Origin: CAZBWE01 sp964440735
Lineage (GTDB): Bacteria; Planctomycetota; Phycisphaerae; Sedimentisphaerales; Anaerobacaceae
NCBI GenBank assembly: GCA_964440735.1
Contig: CAYTTK010000032.1
Coordinates: 1 to 20,744 of the forward strand
Reading direction: 5' to 3'
Length of the DNA stretch: 20,744 bases
Shown here piece after piece: positions 7,772-15,968 of the stretch. Each line of letters begins with the position of its first letter. The first letter of the stretch is position 1. The position numbers and the translations under genes are program-made. Under the pieces are notes generated by a model. The model was given only the letters and a program-made list of their open reading frames with translations. It ran no database searches and was not told where the DNA came from.

Positions 7772-8452
7772 TCAGATACCTTCTAATATCTTGATTGCCT
7801 CGTCGGCTTCTTTGCGAACATCCTCATCCGAATCTTCAACCCTTGCTTTTTCGAGGGCAGGCAGGGCTTTTGTATTTTTCACTTCGCCGAACACGCGTGC
7901 GACTTGTCTTCGCAATTCCGGGTCTGGGTCTGAAAGCAGGATATTCTCAAGGGCGTATCTAACCTGGTCATCAAAAGAAAAACCAGCCAGCTCTTCTATC
8001 GCCTCCATTCGTTGCTCTTTGTCCGGCGTCTGGAGCTTTATGAGAAGTTCGCTTTTCCTGTATCGCAGGGCTTCGAATAGTGCTTGTGTGTCCTTATCTA
8101 CTTCCTGCGGTTGCACAACCACAACCTGCTTTTGAACAACTTGCGGCGAAGGAGTGATTACGTAGTAATCGGGCTCTGTTCGGTACCAGTATCCGGGGCT
8201 GACAATAATGGTATTTACGTGCGAGCGATGTCGCCCGCGGTGCCAGCCGTGGCTACGCTGTTTAAAATTACGATAATGAGGGGAATACCTGTATGGATTC
8301 CGTTTGTAATCGAAGAAGTAACCACGACGAGAATGTTTGTGACCACCGCCAAACCTCACAGATATACTTGTGCGAGCCGAAGCTGTATCCGGCAGACAAA
8401 TGAGGAAACACACTACTATAATTTGAACTAATCCGTATCTTATCGTTTTCAT
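7772..8452 (-). CDS. Secreted HEAT-repeat protein
   Basis: A 226-residue protein with a clear N-terminal signal peptide (MKTIRYGLVQIIVVCFLICL, then cleavage near TASA-RT). A basic His/Arg/Tyr-rich stretch (about 30-100) follows, then a Gln/Val linker, and a C-terminal alpha-helical region (about 118-226) of HEAT/PBS-lyase-type repeats with DPDPELRRQVARVFGEV and DSDEDVRKEADEAIKIL. It should act in the periplasm or at the envelope as a protein-binding scaffold; no enzyme motif is visible. A strong AAGGAG (8461-8466, minus strand) stands 8 bases before the ATG. It is transcribed alone, opposite to xth. Function unknown. Confidence 0.82.
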   Translation of the reverse strand: MKTIRYGLVQIIVVCFLICLPDTASARTSISVRFGGGHKHSRRGYFFDYKRNPYRYSPHYRNFKQRSHGWHRGRHRSHVNTIIVSPGYWYRTEPDYYVITPSPQVVQKQVVVVQPQEVDKDTQALFEALRYRKSELLIKLQTPDKEQRMEAIEELAGFSFDDQVRYALENILLSDPDPELRRQVARVFGEVKNTKALPALEKARVEDSDEDVRKEADEAIKILEGI

Positions 8453-8603
8453 TTTCGTCTCTCCTTAACTTGTGCTTTACCTGATTTCTTTGCTCTTAAA
8501 GAACTAAAAAATCAATCTCACTGCTCAGTGCAATATTTGGCTTTTCCTTTCACAAATTAAGACGCTCTCAGCCAGCCTTTTATTGCAAATTATCACCGAA
8601 AGT

Positions 8604-8612
8604 ATTATACCA
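8604..8612 (-). promoter_or_regulatory. Extended -10 promoter candidate for the HEAT-repeat gene
   Basis: The minus strand reads TGGTATAAT, a perfect -10 with the TGn extension that can replace a -35 box. No good -35 is seen. Transcription would start near 8597 and give a leader of about 145 bases before the ATG at 8452. Confidence 0.4.
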
Positions 8613-8635
8613 TAAAAACGCCGTCAATGTTTGAC

Positions 8636-8681
8636 ATCGCTCAAAATGAGCGATAACGTGCTTTGGTGAGCACCCAAGCAC
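8636..8681. repeat. Two adjacent hairpins in the intergenic stretch
   Basis: ATCGCTCA-AAA-TGAGCGAT (8636-8654) is a perfect 8-base stem. Four bases later GTGCTTTGG ... CCAAGCAC (8658-8681) forms a second stem with one bulged base. Neither is followed by a T-run on either strand, so they are not standard terminators. They lie downstream of the methyltransferase gene in the 8453-8748 stretch, which otherwise holds only the HEAT-gene promoter candidate and no coding signal. Confidence 0.5.
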
Positions 8682-8748
8682 ACAAACTTCGGAAAGAATA
8701 CTATATGTAATTGCCCAGCCCTGCGTCCTGGCGGTCATATACCTATCG

Positions 8749-9420
8749 TTACTGAGTTTGACTTTTAGAGAAAGAAATATCGCATTTTCCTACGAGTATC
8801 CATGAGATGTGGTGGTGAGTTTCGCCTGTTGAATGAGGTTCATAGTATTCGTGTTCATACAATTCACTAATCCTTAAGAAATTAAACTCTTTGATTAGTT
8901 CATCTCGAGTATAAAAATGCACATATGTTCTATTTTTAAAAGAATTGATTTCGTTTGGTATAACGGTACCTTTGCCATAACCTTGAGGGTCTTTCACAGA
9001 AAGAGTGCTGAGAAAGAGCAATCCATCTGACTTTAGAGATTTTCCGATTGTATCTCTAAGCTTCTTTCTTTCATCCGGTTTAAGGAGATGGTACAAGTTT
9101 GAGATAAAGATTACATCATATTTGCAATTGTGCATTTCAGAGAATTCACAACAAAGCAATTTTATATTGGTTGCTTTTGGGCAGACACTGTTGGCCATAT
9201 TGATGGCTTCTTTTGAGATGTCGATTCCCAGAATTGTACAATTAAGATTTTTTGAAAAATATGTTATGTCCCGACCATAACCACATCCTATATCAAGAAT
9301 GCTTAAACTCTTGTCACTTAATCGGTGCTTTTGTAGATAGGCAACCACAACAACGGCTAATTCACTTGGTTTTTCTCCCCAGATGTGACTACCGGTTTTG
9401 TATATGTTATCCCAAGACAT
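8749..9420 (-). CDS. Class I SAM-dependent methyltransferase
   Basis: The protein has 223 residues from the ATG at 9420 (opening MSWDNIYKTGSHIWGEKPS) and is a Rossmann-fold methyltransferase of the Methyltransf_25/TehB-like type. The SAM-binding loop LDIGCGYGRD is at 42-51, the acidic strand end GIDIS at 65-69, and motif IV is near DVIFISNLYHLLKP. A His-rich TGETHHHISWILVG lies near the C-terminus. The substrate is unknown; small-molecule or metalloid methylation are both possible. An in-frame ATG at 9468 would add 16 residues that look non-conserved, so the shorter start is preferred. The gene is visibly richer in A/T than its neighbours and lies 79 bases past the tRNA-Gln 3' end, which hints at acquisition, but no mobile gene is present. 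Confidence 0.85.
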   Translation of the reverse strand: MSWDNIYKTGSHIWGEKPSELAVVVVAYLQKHRLSDKSLSILDIGCGYGRDITYFSKNLNCTILGIDISKEAINMANSVCPKATNIKLLCCEFSEMHNCKYDVIFISNLYHLLKPDERKKLRDTIGKSLKSDGLLFLSTLSVKDPQGYGKGTVIPNEINSFKNRTYVHFYTRDELIKEFNFLRISELYEHEYYEPHSTGETHHHISWILVGKCDISFSKSQTQ

Positions 9421-9499
9421 ATTTTTGTGCCTATAATGTATTACAAAGACGTGCTCACAAGCCCTCATCTTTATTATCCGCGAAACTTGTTATAAAGAC

Positions 9500-9570
9500 C
9501 TGGGGAACAAGGATTCGAACCTTGACTAACTGATCCAGAGTCAGTCGTGCTACCGTTACACTATTCCCCA
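9500..9570 (-). tRNA. tRNA-Gln (anticodon CUG)
   Basis: The 71-base cloverleaf is complete. The acceptor stem TGGGGAA pairs with TTCCCCA, with T1-A72 as typical of glutamine tRNAs. The D-arm is GTGT-AACGGTA-GCAC. The anticodon arm ACTGA-CTCTGGA-TCAGT gives anticodon CTG, the variable loop has 4 bases, and the T-arm is CAAGG-TTCGAAT-CCTTG. The discriminator is G, and CCA is not encoded. It reads CAG codons. Confidence 0.96.
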
Positions 9571-9583
9571 AAATTCTCATATT

Positions 9584-9612
9584 ACTCTACATTCTACGAT
9601 TTAATATTGCAA
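9584..9612 (-). promoter_or_regulatory. Promoter candidate for tRNA-Gln
   Basis: On the minus strand TTGCAA (9612-9607) and TAGAGT (9589-9584) are 17 bases apart, and the predicted start is a few bases before the tRNA 5' end at 9570. Both boxes are moderate matches. Confidence 0.4.
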
Positions 9613-9750
9613 GAGAAATGTATGAATCATAATAAGTGAGATGTAATCCCAATTAAAACTGGGGACTAAATATAACAAAATTATTTAACCACAGGAGTGT
9701 TACCGATTCCTTACCAGCGCGGCTCCGTGGTAAGCAAATTGTTAATGTTT

Positions 9751-12700
9751 TCAGGAGCATTTGCTGATTTTAGCTTCCTTTATCCAGCAATAAAGGACCG
9801 GCACAATGAGCATTGTTAGTATCTCAATAGTCATTCCGCCGAAAGACGGAATCGCCATCGGCACCATAATATCCGAGCCGCGACCCGTCGAAGTCAACAC
9901 CGGCAATAACGCCAAAATGGTAGTCGCAGTCGTCATAAGACAAGGCCGAATCCGCCGCGTCCCCGCCCTGATTACCGCCTCATGCACCTCCTGCACATTC
10001 GAAGGTTTGAGTTTCCTAAAAGACTGCTCAAGATAAGTGCACATCACAACGCCGTCATCTGAGGCAATGCCGAAAAGCGCCAAGAATCCCACCCAAATGG
10101 CGACGCTCAAGTTTATTGTATGCATCTGGAAAAGCTCGCGCATATTCACTTCGAAGACACTGAAATCCAGAAACCACGGCTGCGCATAGGCCCATATCAT
10201 CAAAAACCCGCCGCCCCACGCCACGATGATGCCCGAAAACACCAAAAACGTCGTCAACACGGACTTGAATTGCAAATACAAAATCATAAATATGATGAAT
10301 AACGCCAGCGGCACCACCACCATAAGCGTCCTCTGTGCCCGTATCTGGCTTTCATAAGTGCCTGCAAAGGCATAGCTGACTCCATGCGGGACAACCAGCT
10401 CGCCGGAGGCAATCTTGTCCTCAATAAATTTGCGACACTGCTCAACGACGTCCACTTCCGCAAATCCGGGCCTTTTGTCGAACAAAACATAGCTGGTCAG
10501 AAAGGTATCTTCACTCTTTATCATCTGCGGGCCGGGCACATAACGTATCTGCGCCAGCTGAATCAGGGGAATTTGCGCATCATCCGCCGCAGGGACCAAA
10601 ATCTCGCCAAGCGTCTCAATCCGGTCACGAAGCTCCCGCAGATACCTCACTCGCACCGAATAACGTTCTCTTCCTTCGACGGTTGTTGTGACGGGCCTGC
10701 CGCCGATTGCCACCTCTATAACGTCCTGAATCTTCTGAATACTTATGCCGTATCTCGCTATCGCCTGACGGTCGATGTCAATCTCCAGATACGGTGTGCC
10801 CACGATACGGTCGGCAATTACTGCCTCGGCCTCAACGCCCGGCACAGCCTTTAGCAGCTGCTCCAGCTCAACTCCGAACTTTTCAATCGTCTTCAAATCC
10901 GGTCCCTTGACCTTCACTCCCATCGGTGCACGCATCCCGCTCTGCAGCATAACAATACGAGCTGCAATCGGCTGCAATTTAGGGGCACTGGTAGTCCCAG
11001 GAATCTGGCCCGCCTTGACAATTTCGTCCCATATATCATCGGGACTCTTGATGTGCTTGCGCCACTGCCTGAATGGCCTGCCTTGCTCATCCGGAATCAA
11101 ATTACCGTTAGTGTCTCGCACAAAATTCTTTGCCTTTTTGTCGTAATTGAACCGCACACGTCGGCCGTCTTTGTCTAAAATATATTCCGGCTTATAATTG
11201 ATTACCGTCTCAATCATTGAAACGGGCGCGGGGTCCAAAGCCGTCTCCGCCCTGCCAATTTTACCCACAACTAAATCGACCTCCGGTATCGACTGAAACG
11301 CCTCATCCTGCTTTTGCAAAACATCAAGCGCCTCTCCTATAGAAGCATGCGGCATCGTTGTCGGCATATACAAAAAGGAGCCTTCATCCAAAGGCGGCAT
11401 AAATTCCTTGCCGAGCCGAAACCAGATAAGCCCGCCGAGCACAATAATCAAAACCGGCGCAGACAAAAAAAGAAGTTTATGTTTCAGACACCAACCCAAA
11501 ATCGCCGGATAACGGTTCTGCAAAAGTCTGAAGAACAGAAGCCATCCCCCTATGATAACAAATACAAATACGAGGTTCCTCGCCAGTCCCTTATCAACGC
11601 CCAACGGCAGCCAGTGGTTCGTCAAAAGCAAGCCGACAAAAATCATTGCCGCAATATTTGCCGCCATCGGCCCCCATTTTATTGCTCTTTCCGGCAGCCG
11701 CTTGTGAATCAGATGATACACTCCTATCGCAATCACGATTACCGCAGCCCACCACGCAAACAATATCCATGTTGCAACACCGCAGGCAAGCAGCAACACA
11801 CCCAATATGCCCCTGCCGGCCTTTTTTAAGCTTGTCCCTCTGGTGAATAAAGTATGTGCTGCCGGCGGAATTATCGTCAGTGCCACTATTATCGAGGCGA
11901 TAAGGCAAAAGGTCTTTGTCCAGGCAAGCGGCTTGAAAAGCTTTCCCTCCGCACCCGTCATTGTAAAAACCGGCAGAAAACTTACCACCGTCGTCGATAC
12001 GGCCGTCAATATAGCACCACCAACCTCGCTGGCTGCTTTGTACACTGCATCGAGCCGGTTGTCCTGCGGCCCGCATTCGTCTAAATGCTTCAAAATATTC
12101 TCGCAGATGATTATCCCCATATCTACCATCGTGCCGATGGCTATCGCAATACCCGATAGCGCCACGATGTTGGCATCCACCCTGAATGTTTTCATCGCGA
12201 TAAAACATATCAGCACCGCTAATGGCAATAGCCCGCTTATCAGCACCGAGCTGCGAAGATGCATCACCATAATGATAACAACAAGTATGGTGACAAGAAT
12301 TTCCTCCGTGATTGCCGTCTCCAGCGTTCCCAGCGTCTCGTAAATCAGACCCGTCCTGTCGTAAAACGGCACAATGGCAACTTTAGACAAAGTTCCGTCA
12401 GCTAACGTTTTGCTCGGCAGCCCCGGAGAGATTTCATCTATTTTCCTTTTGACGTTCTTTATGGCAGCCAGCGGGTTATATCCGTATCGCACGACCACAA
12501 CACCGCCGACCGCCTCGGCACCGCCTTTGTCCAAGGCCCCTCGCCGCAGTGCCGGGCCATAAGAAACGTGCGCTACATCCTTGACATACACGGGGACATT
12601 GTCGTTTACCTTTATTACCGTCTGCTCTATGTCCCCAAGTTTCTTGATGAAACCCAGCCCCCGTATAACATACTCGGCCTTGTTAATTTCTATCGTCCGC

Positions 12701-13440
12701 GCACCCACGTCCATGTTACTTGCCTGCACGGCGGCGAAAATTTCGTCAAGACCAACCTTGAATGCCCGCATTGCATCAGGGTCCACGTCAATCTGGTATT
12801 CCTTGACAAATCCGCCAACCGAAGCAACCTCGCTGATACCCTCTACGCTTAAAAGTGAATAGCGCACTTGCCAATCCTGGATGCTCCTTAGCTCATCAAG
12901 GTCCCATCCGCCTGTGGGTTTACCTTTTTTATCCCTGCCCTCGAGCGTGTACCAGAATACCTGACCAAGTGCCGTCGCGTCCGGACCCAGCATCGGCTGG
13001 ACGCCATCCGGCAGCATTCCACTCGGCAACGAATTCAGCTTTTCCAGCACCCGGCTGCGCGTCCAGTAAAAGTCTTCCTTCTCGCTGAAGATGATGTATA
13101 TGCTCGAAAAGCCGAACATTGAAAAACTTCGAACAGTCTTCACACCCGGCACCCCTAACAAAGCCGTCTTCAGCGGATATGTTATCTGGTCTTCAACATC
13201 CTGCGGGCTTCTGCCCGGCCATTCGGTAAAGACTATCTGCTGATTTTCCCCGATGTCGGGTATCGCATCCACCGCTACCGGGTTCCTCGGCAAAAATCTG
13301 AGTTCCCAGTCAAACGGCGCTACCATCACGCCCCAGCCAACGAAGAACAAAACAAGCAGTACCACAACCAGCTTGTTCTCCAAGCAAAAGCGAATCACCC
13401 TATCAATGAACGACGGTTGTTGTCCCTTCAGCTCATCCAT
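9751..13440 (-). CDS. cusA: CusA/CzcA-type heavy-metal efflux RND pump
   Basis: This 1229-residue inner-membrane proton-driven pump is of the HME-RND group, about 180 residues longer than E. coli CusA. TM1 is near 22-40. The TM4 motif SGIAIAIGTMVDMGIIICEN carries D440, the match to CusA D405. KEFMPPLDEGSFLYMPTTMP (679-698) opens the second periplasmic half. Extra length comes from hydrophobic segments between about 545 and 637, between TM6 and TM7, and from a Lys/Asp-rich insert near 755-805. Methionines M831, M836 and M840 lie in the cleft loop VMLQSGMRAPMG. In TM10-11 the E. coli relay residues E939 and K984 correspond by my alignment to D1128 or D1129 (SDDGVVM) and C1167 (RIRPCLMT). Copper/silver export is likely but divalent metals are possible. 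It is the last gene of the efflux operon. Confidence 0.93.
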   Translation of the reverse strand: MDELKGQQPSFIDRVIRFCLENKLVVVLLVLFFVGWGVMVAPFDWELRFLPRNPVAVDAIPDIGENQQIVFTEWPGRSPQDVEDQITYPLKTALLGVPGVKTVRSFSMFGFSSIYIIFSEKEDFYWTRSRVLEKLNSLPSGMLPDGVQPMLGPDATALGQVFWYTLEGRDKKGKPTGGWDLDELRSIQDWQVRYSLLSVEGISEVASVGGFVKEYQIDVDPDAMRAFKVGLDEIFAAVQASNMDVGARTIEINKAEYVIRGLGFIKKLGDIEQTVIKVNDNVPVYVKDVAHVSYGPALRRGALDKGGAEAVGGVVVVRYGYNPLAAIKNVKRKIDEISPGLPSKTLADGTLSKVAIVPFYDRTGLIYETLGTLETAITEEILVTILVVIIMVMHLRSSVLISGLLPLAVLICFIAMKTFRVDANIVALSGIAIAIGTMVDMGIIICENILKHLDECGPQDNRLDAVYKAASEVGGAILTAVSTTVVSFLPVFTMTGAEGKLFKPLAWTKTFCLIASIIVALTIIPPAAHTLFTRGTSLKKAGRGILGVLLLACGVATWILFAWWAAVIVIAIGVYHLIHKRLPERAIKWGPMAANIAAMIFVGLLLTNHWLPLGVDKGLARNLVFVFVIIGGWLLFFRLLQNRYPAILGWCLKHKLLFLSAPVLIIVLGGLIWFRLGKEFMPPLDEGSFLYMPTTMPHASIGEALDVLQKQDEAFQSIPEVDLVVGKIGRAETALDPAPVSMIETVINYKPEYILDKDGRRVRFNYDKKAKNFVRDTNGNLIPDEQGRPFRQWRKHIKSPDDIWDEIVKAGQIPGTTSAPKLQPIAARIVMLQSGMRAPMGVKVKGPDLKTIEKFGVELEQLLKAVPGVEAEAVIADRIVGTPYLEIDIDRQAIARYGISIQKIQDVIEVAIGGRPVTTTVEGRERYSVRVRYLRELRDRIETLGEILVPAADDAQIPLIQLAQIRYVPGPQMIKSEDTFLTSYVLFDKRPGFAEVDVVEQCRKFIEDKIASGELVVPHGVSYAFAGTYESQIRAQRTLMVVVPLALFIIFMILYLQFKSVLTTFLVFSGIIVAWGGGFLMIWAYAQPWFLDFSVFEVNMRELFQMHTINLSVAIWVGFLALFGIASDDGVVMCTYLEQSFRKLKPSNVQEVHEAVIRAGTRRIRPCLMTTATTILALLPVLTSTGRGSDIMVPMAIPSFGGMTIEILTMLIVPVLYCWIKEAKISKCS

Positions 13441-13492
13441 CGCATCCCACGCCCAGATTAAAATTAAGGATTATTTTTTAAGTGCAGCCGAA

Positions 13493-13813
13493 CTACTGTT
13501 TGAACTGCGGCAGATCCGCTATATACTTTTGCGGCTCAGCCTCAAACTTTGCCTTGCAACCCATGCAGCAGAAATAGACCTTTTTCCCTTCATAGTCGGT
13601 GAAAATATCCTTGTTGATTGGTCCAGCCATTACGGGGCAGATTGTCTGCTCAATTGTGACGGCGGCAGTTTCTTCGGGTTCTGCGGCAGGGGGAGAGGGC
13701 TCTGGTGGCGCGGCTGGCTCTGATTTCTTGCAGCCATTTACCATAATCAATCCTGCAACCAACAGAGCTATCAGCAGTAGCATGGTTTTGAAATTTTTGT
13801 TTCCAGTGTTCAT
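13493..13813 (-). CDS. YHS-like metal-binding lipoprotein
   Basis: A 106-residue protein with a lipoprotein signal (MNTGNKNFKTMLLLIALLVA, lipobox VNGC with C28), a Pro/Glu/Ala-rich spacer (31-52) and a compact C-terminal module with C59 in TICPVMAGPI and C82, C83 and C86 in YFCCMGCKAKFEAEP. This pattern is that of YHS/TRASH-like domains that hold heavy metals through cysteines. Anchored in a membrane between pump and adaptor genes, it may pass metal to the pump, the place CusF fills in E. coli; this is inference. AAGGAG stands 6 bases before the ATG at 13813; a TTG further up would start inside that ribosome binding site and is rejected. It ends in TAG, 52 bases before cusA. Confidence 0.85.
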   Translation of the reverse strand: MNTGNKNFKTMLLLIALLVAGLIMVNGCKKSEPAAPPEPSPPAAEPEETAAVTIEQTICPVMAGPINKDIFTDYEGKKVYFCCMGCKAKFEAEPQKYIADLPQFKQ

Positions 13814-13865
13814 TTTTTCTCCTTTCAAAAACTTTTAATTTCCGTTTTTAATGAGCTTTTTGAAT

Positions 13866-15350
13866 TCAATGGTTGTGTCCACGATGAGCGGCCCGGGCTT
13901 TTTCTCCTTCGGGGTTCATCATACTGGGTTTTGCCTGAATTTGAAGGGCAGAGTCGATTTTGAAATTGCCGTTGGTAACGATGATTTCACCTTCCTGCAG
14001 GCCGGACTCAACAAGGTAATAATCACCGGCTCTGGGACCAAGCACAATTTCTCTTCCCTGGAAGGTTGGTTTTTCTGTATCCGGCATGTTCACGTACACA
14101 ACGGCACGCTTTCCTGTAATCAAAGCAGCCGAGGCGGGGATAACCAGAGGTGGTTCTTTCGGTTCATCGGCTCTGACATATCCGAGCGATTCGGTAGTAA
14201 CCAAATCCATACCGCAGATGTCGCAGCTGCCTTTTGCCAGCTTGACAACATCAGGGTGCATAGGACAAATCCATTTGCCAGCCATTTCTGCAGTCATAAC
14301 CCTGCCGCTGGCAGCAATCTTAGAATGCACAATCGCTTTGACAAACATCTGCGGCTTGAGTTTGCCGTCACTGTTATCCACATTGACTCTTACCTTGACG
14401 GTTCTTGTTTTGTCATCGAGGACGGGGTCGATAAAACTAATAGCCCCTTTGAAGGGTTGACCGGGGTAGGCCTGTGTTGTAAATTCAACTTCCTGGCCAT
14501 ATCGAAGCCAGGGCAGGTCAGATTCATAAGCATCCAGTTTTACCCACAATTGCGAAAGGTCCGCGATAGTGTATATCTTTGTGCCTACTTCAACATACAT
14601 TCCTTCTGTCGCGTGTTTTTCGGTTACCACACCTTCGGTAGGAGCATAAATAGTAACATGGTCGGTCATCTGTTCAGTTTTCTCAATCTCTTCAATCTGC
14701 TCTTTTGTCAGTCCAAGCAGTCTTAGCTTTTCTCTTGCAGCTTCCAACATCGCAAGTGTCGAGCGCCTGACAAGCTCGGATGCTTGTGGTTCCAAATTCT
14801 TTACTGCTTTTACCGCCTGAAGAATCTCAGCCTGGGAGCTGGTTATCTGCGGACTATAGAGGTAAACCATATGGTCGCCTTTATTCACGGAGATGCCGGT
14901 GAAATCCACAAATAGGCGGTCGATTCTACCCGGCACCCAGGCGGTGATGTTCTTTACTCGTGTCTCATCATAATCAACCTTGCCAACCATACGTATTTCG
15001 GCTTCAACAAGCCTACGCTGCACCGGTGCGGTCTGGATTTCCATAAGTTTTAAGGCGTCTTCAGAAAAGATGATTTGCCTCTCGCTAACCTCACCGAGCT
15101 CTGTGGCGACCGGCACCAAATCCATAGCGCAGATTGGACACTTGCCGGGCTTGTCAGTTATGATTTGAGGGTGCATTGAGCAGGTCCACTTTTGTGAGAC
15201 AGCGGGTTTGTCTAAGTATTTGTCAGCGATGGAAGATTTTTTGTGTGTGAGTGAACCAAGAATATATCCTGATATAAAAACAATTATTATTACTACAACC
15301 AGTTTAACGGTCTTGCCTTGCAACCATTTTTTGGGGGTATTTGATTCCAT
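13866..15350 (-). CDS. cusB: CusB-type RND periplasmic adaptor with two heavy-metal-binding modules
   Basis: A membrane-fusion protein of 494 residues that links pump and outer-membrane channel. One N-terminal anchor helix (about 15-33) is followed by a first Cys/His module (54-80: C57, H60, C71, C74, WTCSMHP ... CPICAMDLVP). The barrel-sandwich and hairpin follow (about 110-265, with WVPGRIDRLFVDFTG and YAPTEGVVTEKHATEG), then the beta-barrel (266-345). A second Cys/His module (360-384: C362, H365, C376, C379) comes next, then the membrane-proximal domain (about 395-475). The tail HRGHNH is His-rich. Having both modules in one adaptor is unusual; the second appears inserted between beta-barrel and membrane-proximal domains. 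CAGGAG lies about 9 bases upstream of the ATG. The gene sits 15 bases after the channel gene. Confidence 0.93.
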   Translation of the reverse strand: MESNTPKKWLQGKTVKLVVVIIIVFISGYILGSLTHKKSSIADKYLDKPAVSQKWTCSMHPQIITDKPGKCPICAMDLVPVATELGEVSERQIIFSEDALKLMEIQTAPVQRRLVEAEIRMVGKVDYDETRVKNITAWVPGRIDRLFVDFTGISVNKGDHMVYLYSPQITSSQAEILQAVKAVKNLEPQASELVRRSTLAMLEAAREKLRLLGLTKEQIEEIEKTEQMTDHVTIYAPTEGVVTEKHATEGMYVEVGTKIYTIADLSQLWVKLDAYESDLPWLRYGQEVEFTTQAYPGQPFKGAISFIDPVLDDKTRTVKVRVNVDNSDGKLKPQMFVKAIVHSKIAASGRVMTAEMAGKWICPMHPDVVKLAKGSCDICGMDLVTTESLGYVRADEPKEPPLVIPASAALITGKRAVVYVNMPDTEKPTFQGREIVLGPRAGDYYLVESGLQEGEIIVTNGNFKIDSALQIQAKPSMMNPEGEKARAAHRGHNH

Positions 15351-15365
15351 ATTGTCCGCTCCTGA

Positions 15366-15968
15366 TTATTTTTGCTCAGGTTGAGGTTTGCTTTCAACTG
15401 TCGGCAACTCTGTTGCTGTCAGCATCTCGATATTGGCCAACTTTTGAGCATTCTCAGCAAGATAACGCTCATAGTCAAGCTGGTAGTTTAAGAGCAAACG
15501 CTGAGCGTCAATCAGACTTAGAAAGTCAATGGTGCCGGCCTGATAGGCACTTTCCGAAGCTATAAGCATTTCCTTGGCTTTGGGAATTATCACGTCTCTG
15601 TAGAGCTTTATCTTTCTGCTGCTGTCTTCAAACTCATATAGAAGCTGTTGAGCGTCGGCGGCAAGGTAGTTCTGCATCTGATTTTTCTCATAAGCTTTTT
15701 GATTTAGCTGTGCCTGTGCCTGACGCTGAGCAGCTTTGTAATTATCCGTCCAGATTGGAAGCGTCAGTGAAACCATAGCGATGACAGGGTCTTTACCGCT
15801 GTCATCCACGCCCGAAGCTGCGGCGTGAGCTGTATCAATAAAGCCGACCCCGATACCAAAATCCGGATAAGATTTTTTCTTCGCAAGCTCCTCGTTACTT
15901 CTTGCTGCTTCGAGCTCGTGGTCCAGGGCCTGCAAATCCGGATTATTTTGAATTATCAACTGGTACAA
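15366..15968 (-). CDS. Outer-membrane efflux channel (TolC/CusC type), C-terminal part after an in-frame TAG
   Basis: 200 codons in the same frame as the ORF upstream, directly after its TAG. They encode the second TolC-like repeat: YQLIIQNNPDLQALDHELEA (2-21), then SYPDFGIGVGFID, LTLPIW, a long coiled helix with AYEKNQMQNYLAADAQQ, and SAYQAGTIDFLSLIDAQRLL, the classic ending of the family. The first codon after the stop is TTG and no ribosome binding site is visible, so separate translation is doubtful. The joined product would be about 437 residues, the normal family length. Either the gene is a recent pseudogene, the stop is read through, or it is a sequence error. Confidence 0.8.
   Translation of the reverse strand: MYQLIIQNNPDLQALDHELEAARSNEELAKKKSYPDFGIGVGFIDTAHAAASGVDDSGKDPVIAMVSLTLPIWTDNYKAAQRQAQAQLNQKAYEKNQMQNYLAADAQQLLYEFEDSSRKIKLYRDVIIPKAKEMLIASESAYQAGTIDFLSLIDAQRLLLNYQLDYERYLAENAQKLANIEMLTATELPTVESKPQPEQK

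Noticed and set aside
9710..9734. CTTACCA ... TGGTAAG inverted repeat downstream of cusA as a terminator
   Set aside because: The loop is 11 bases and no T-run follows on the minus strand; kept as unexplained.
9806..13440. Several open frames of 60-200 codons antisense to the pump gene
   Set aside because: They are shadows of the long, well-conserved pump gene; none has a ribosome binding site and recognisable domain together.
13814..13828. TTG at 13828 as the start of the YHS lipoprotein
   Set aside because: That start would place the AAGGAG ribosome binding site inside the coding region; the ATG at 13813 gives a normal lipoprotein signal.
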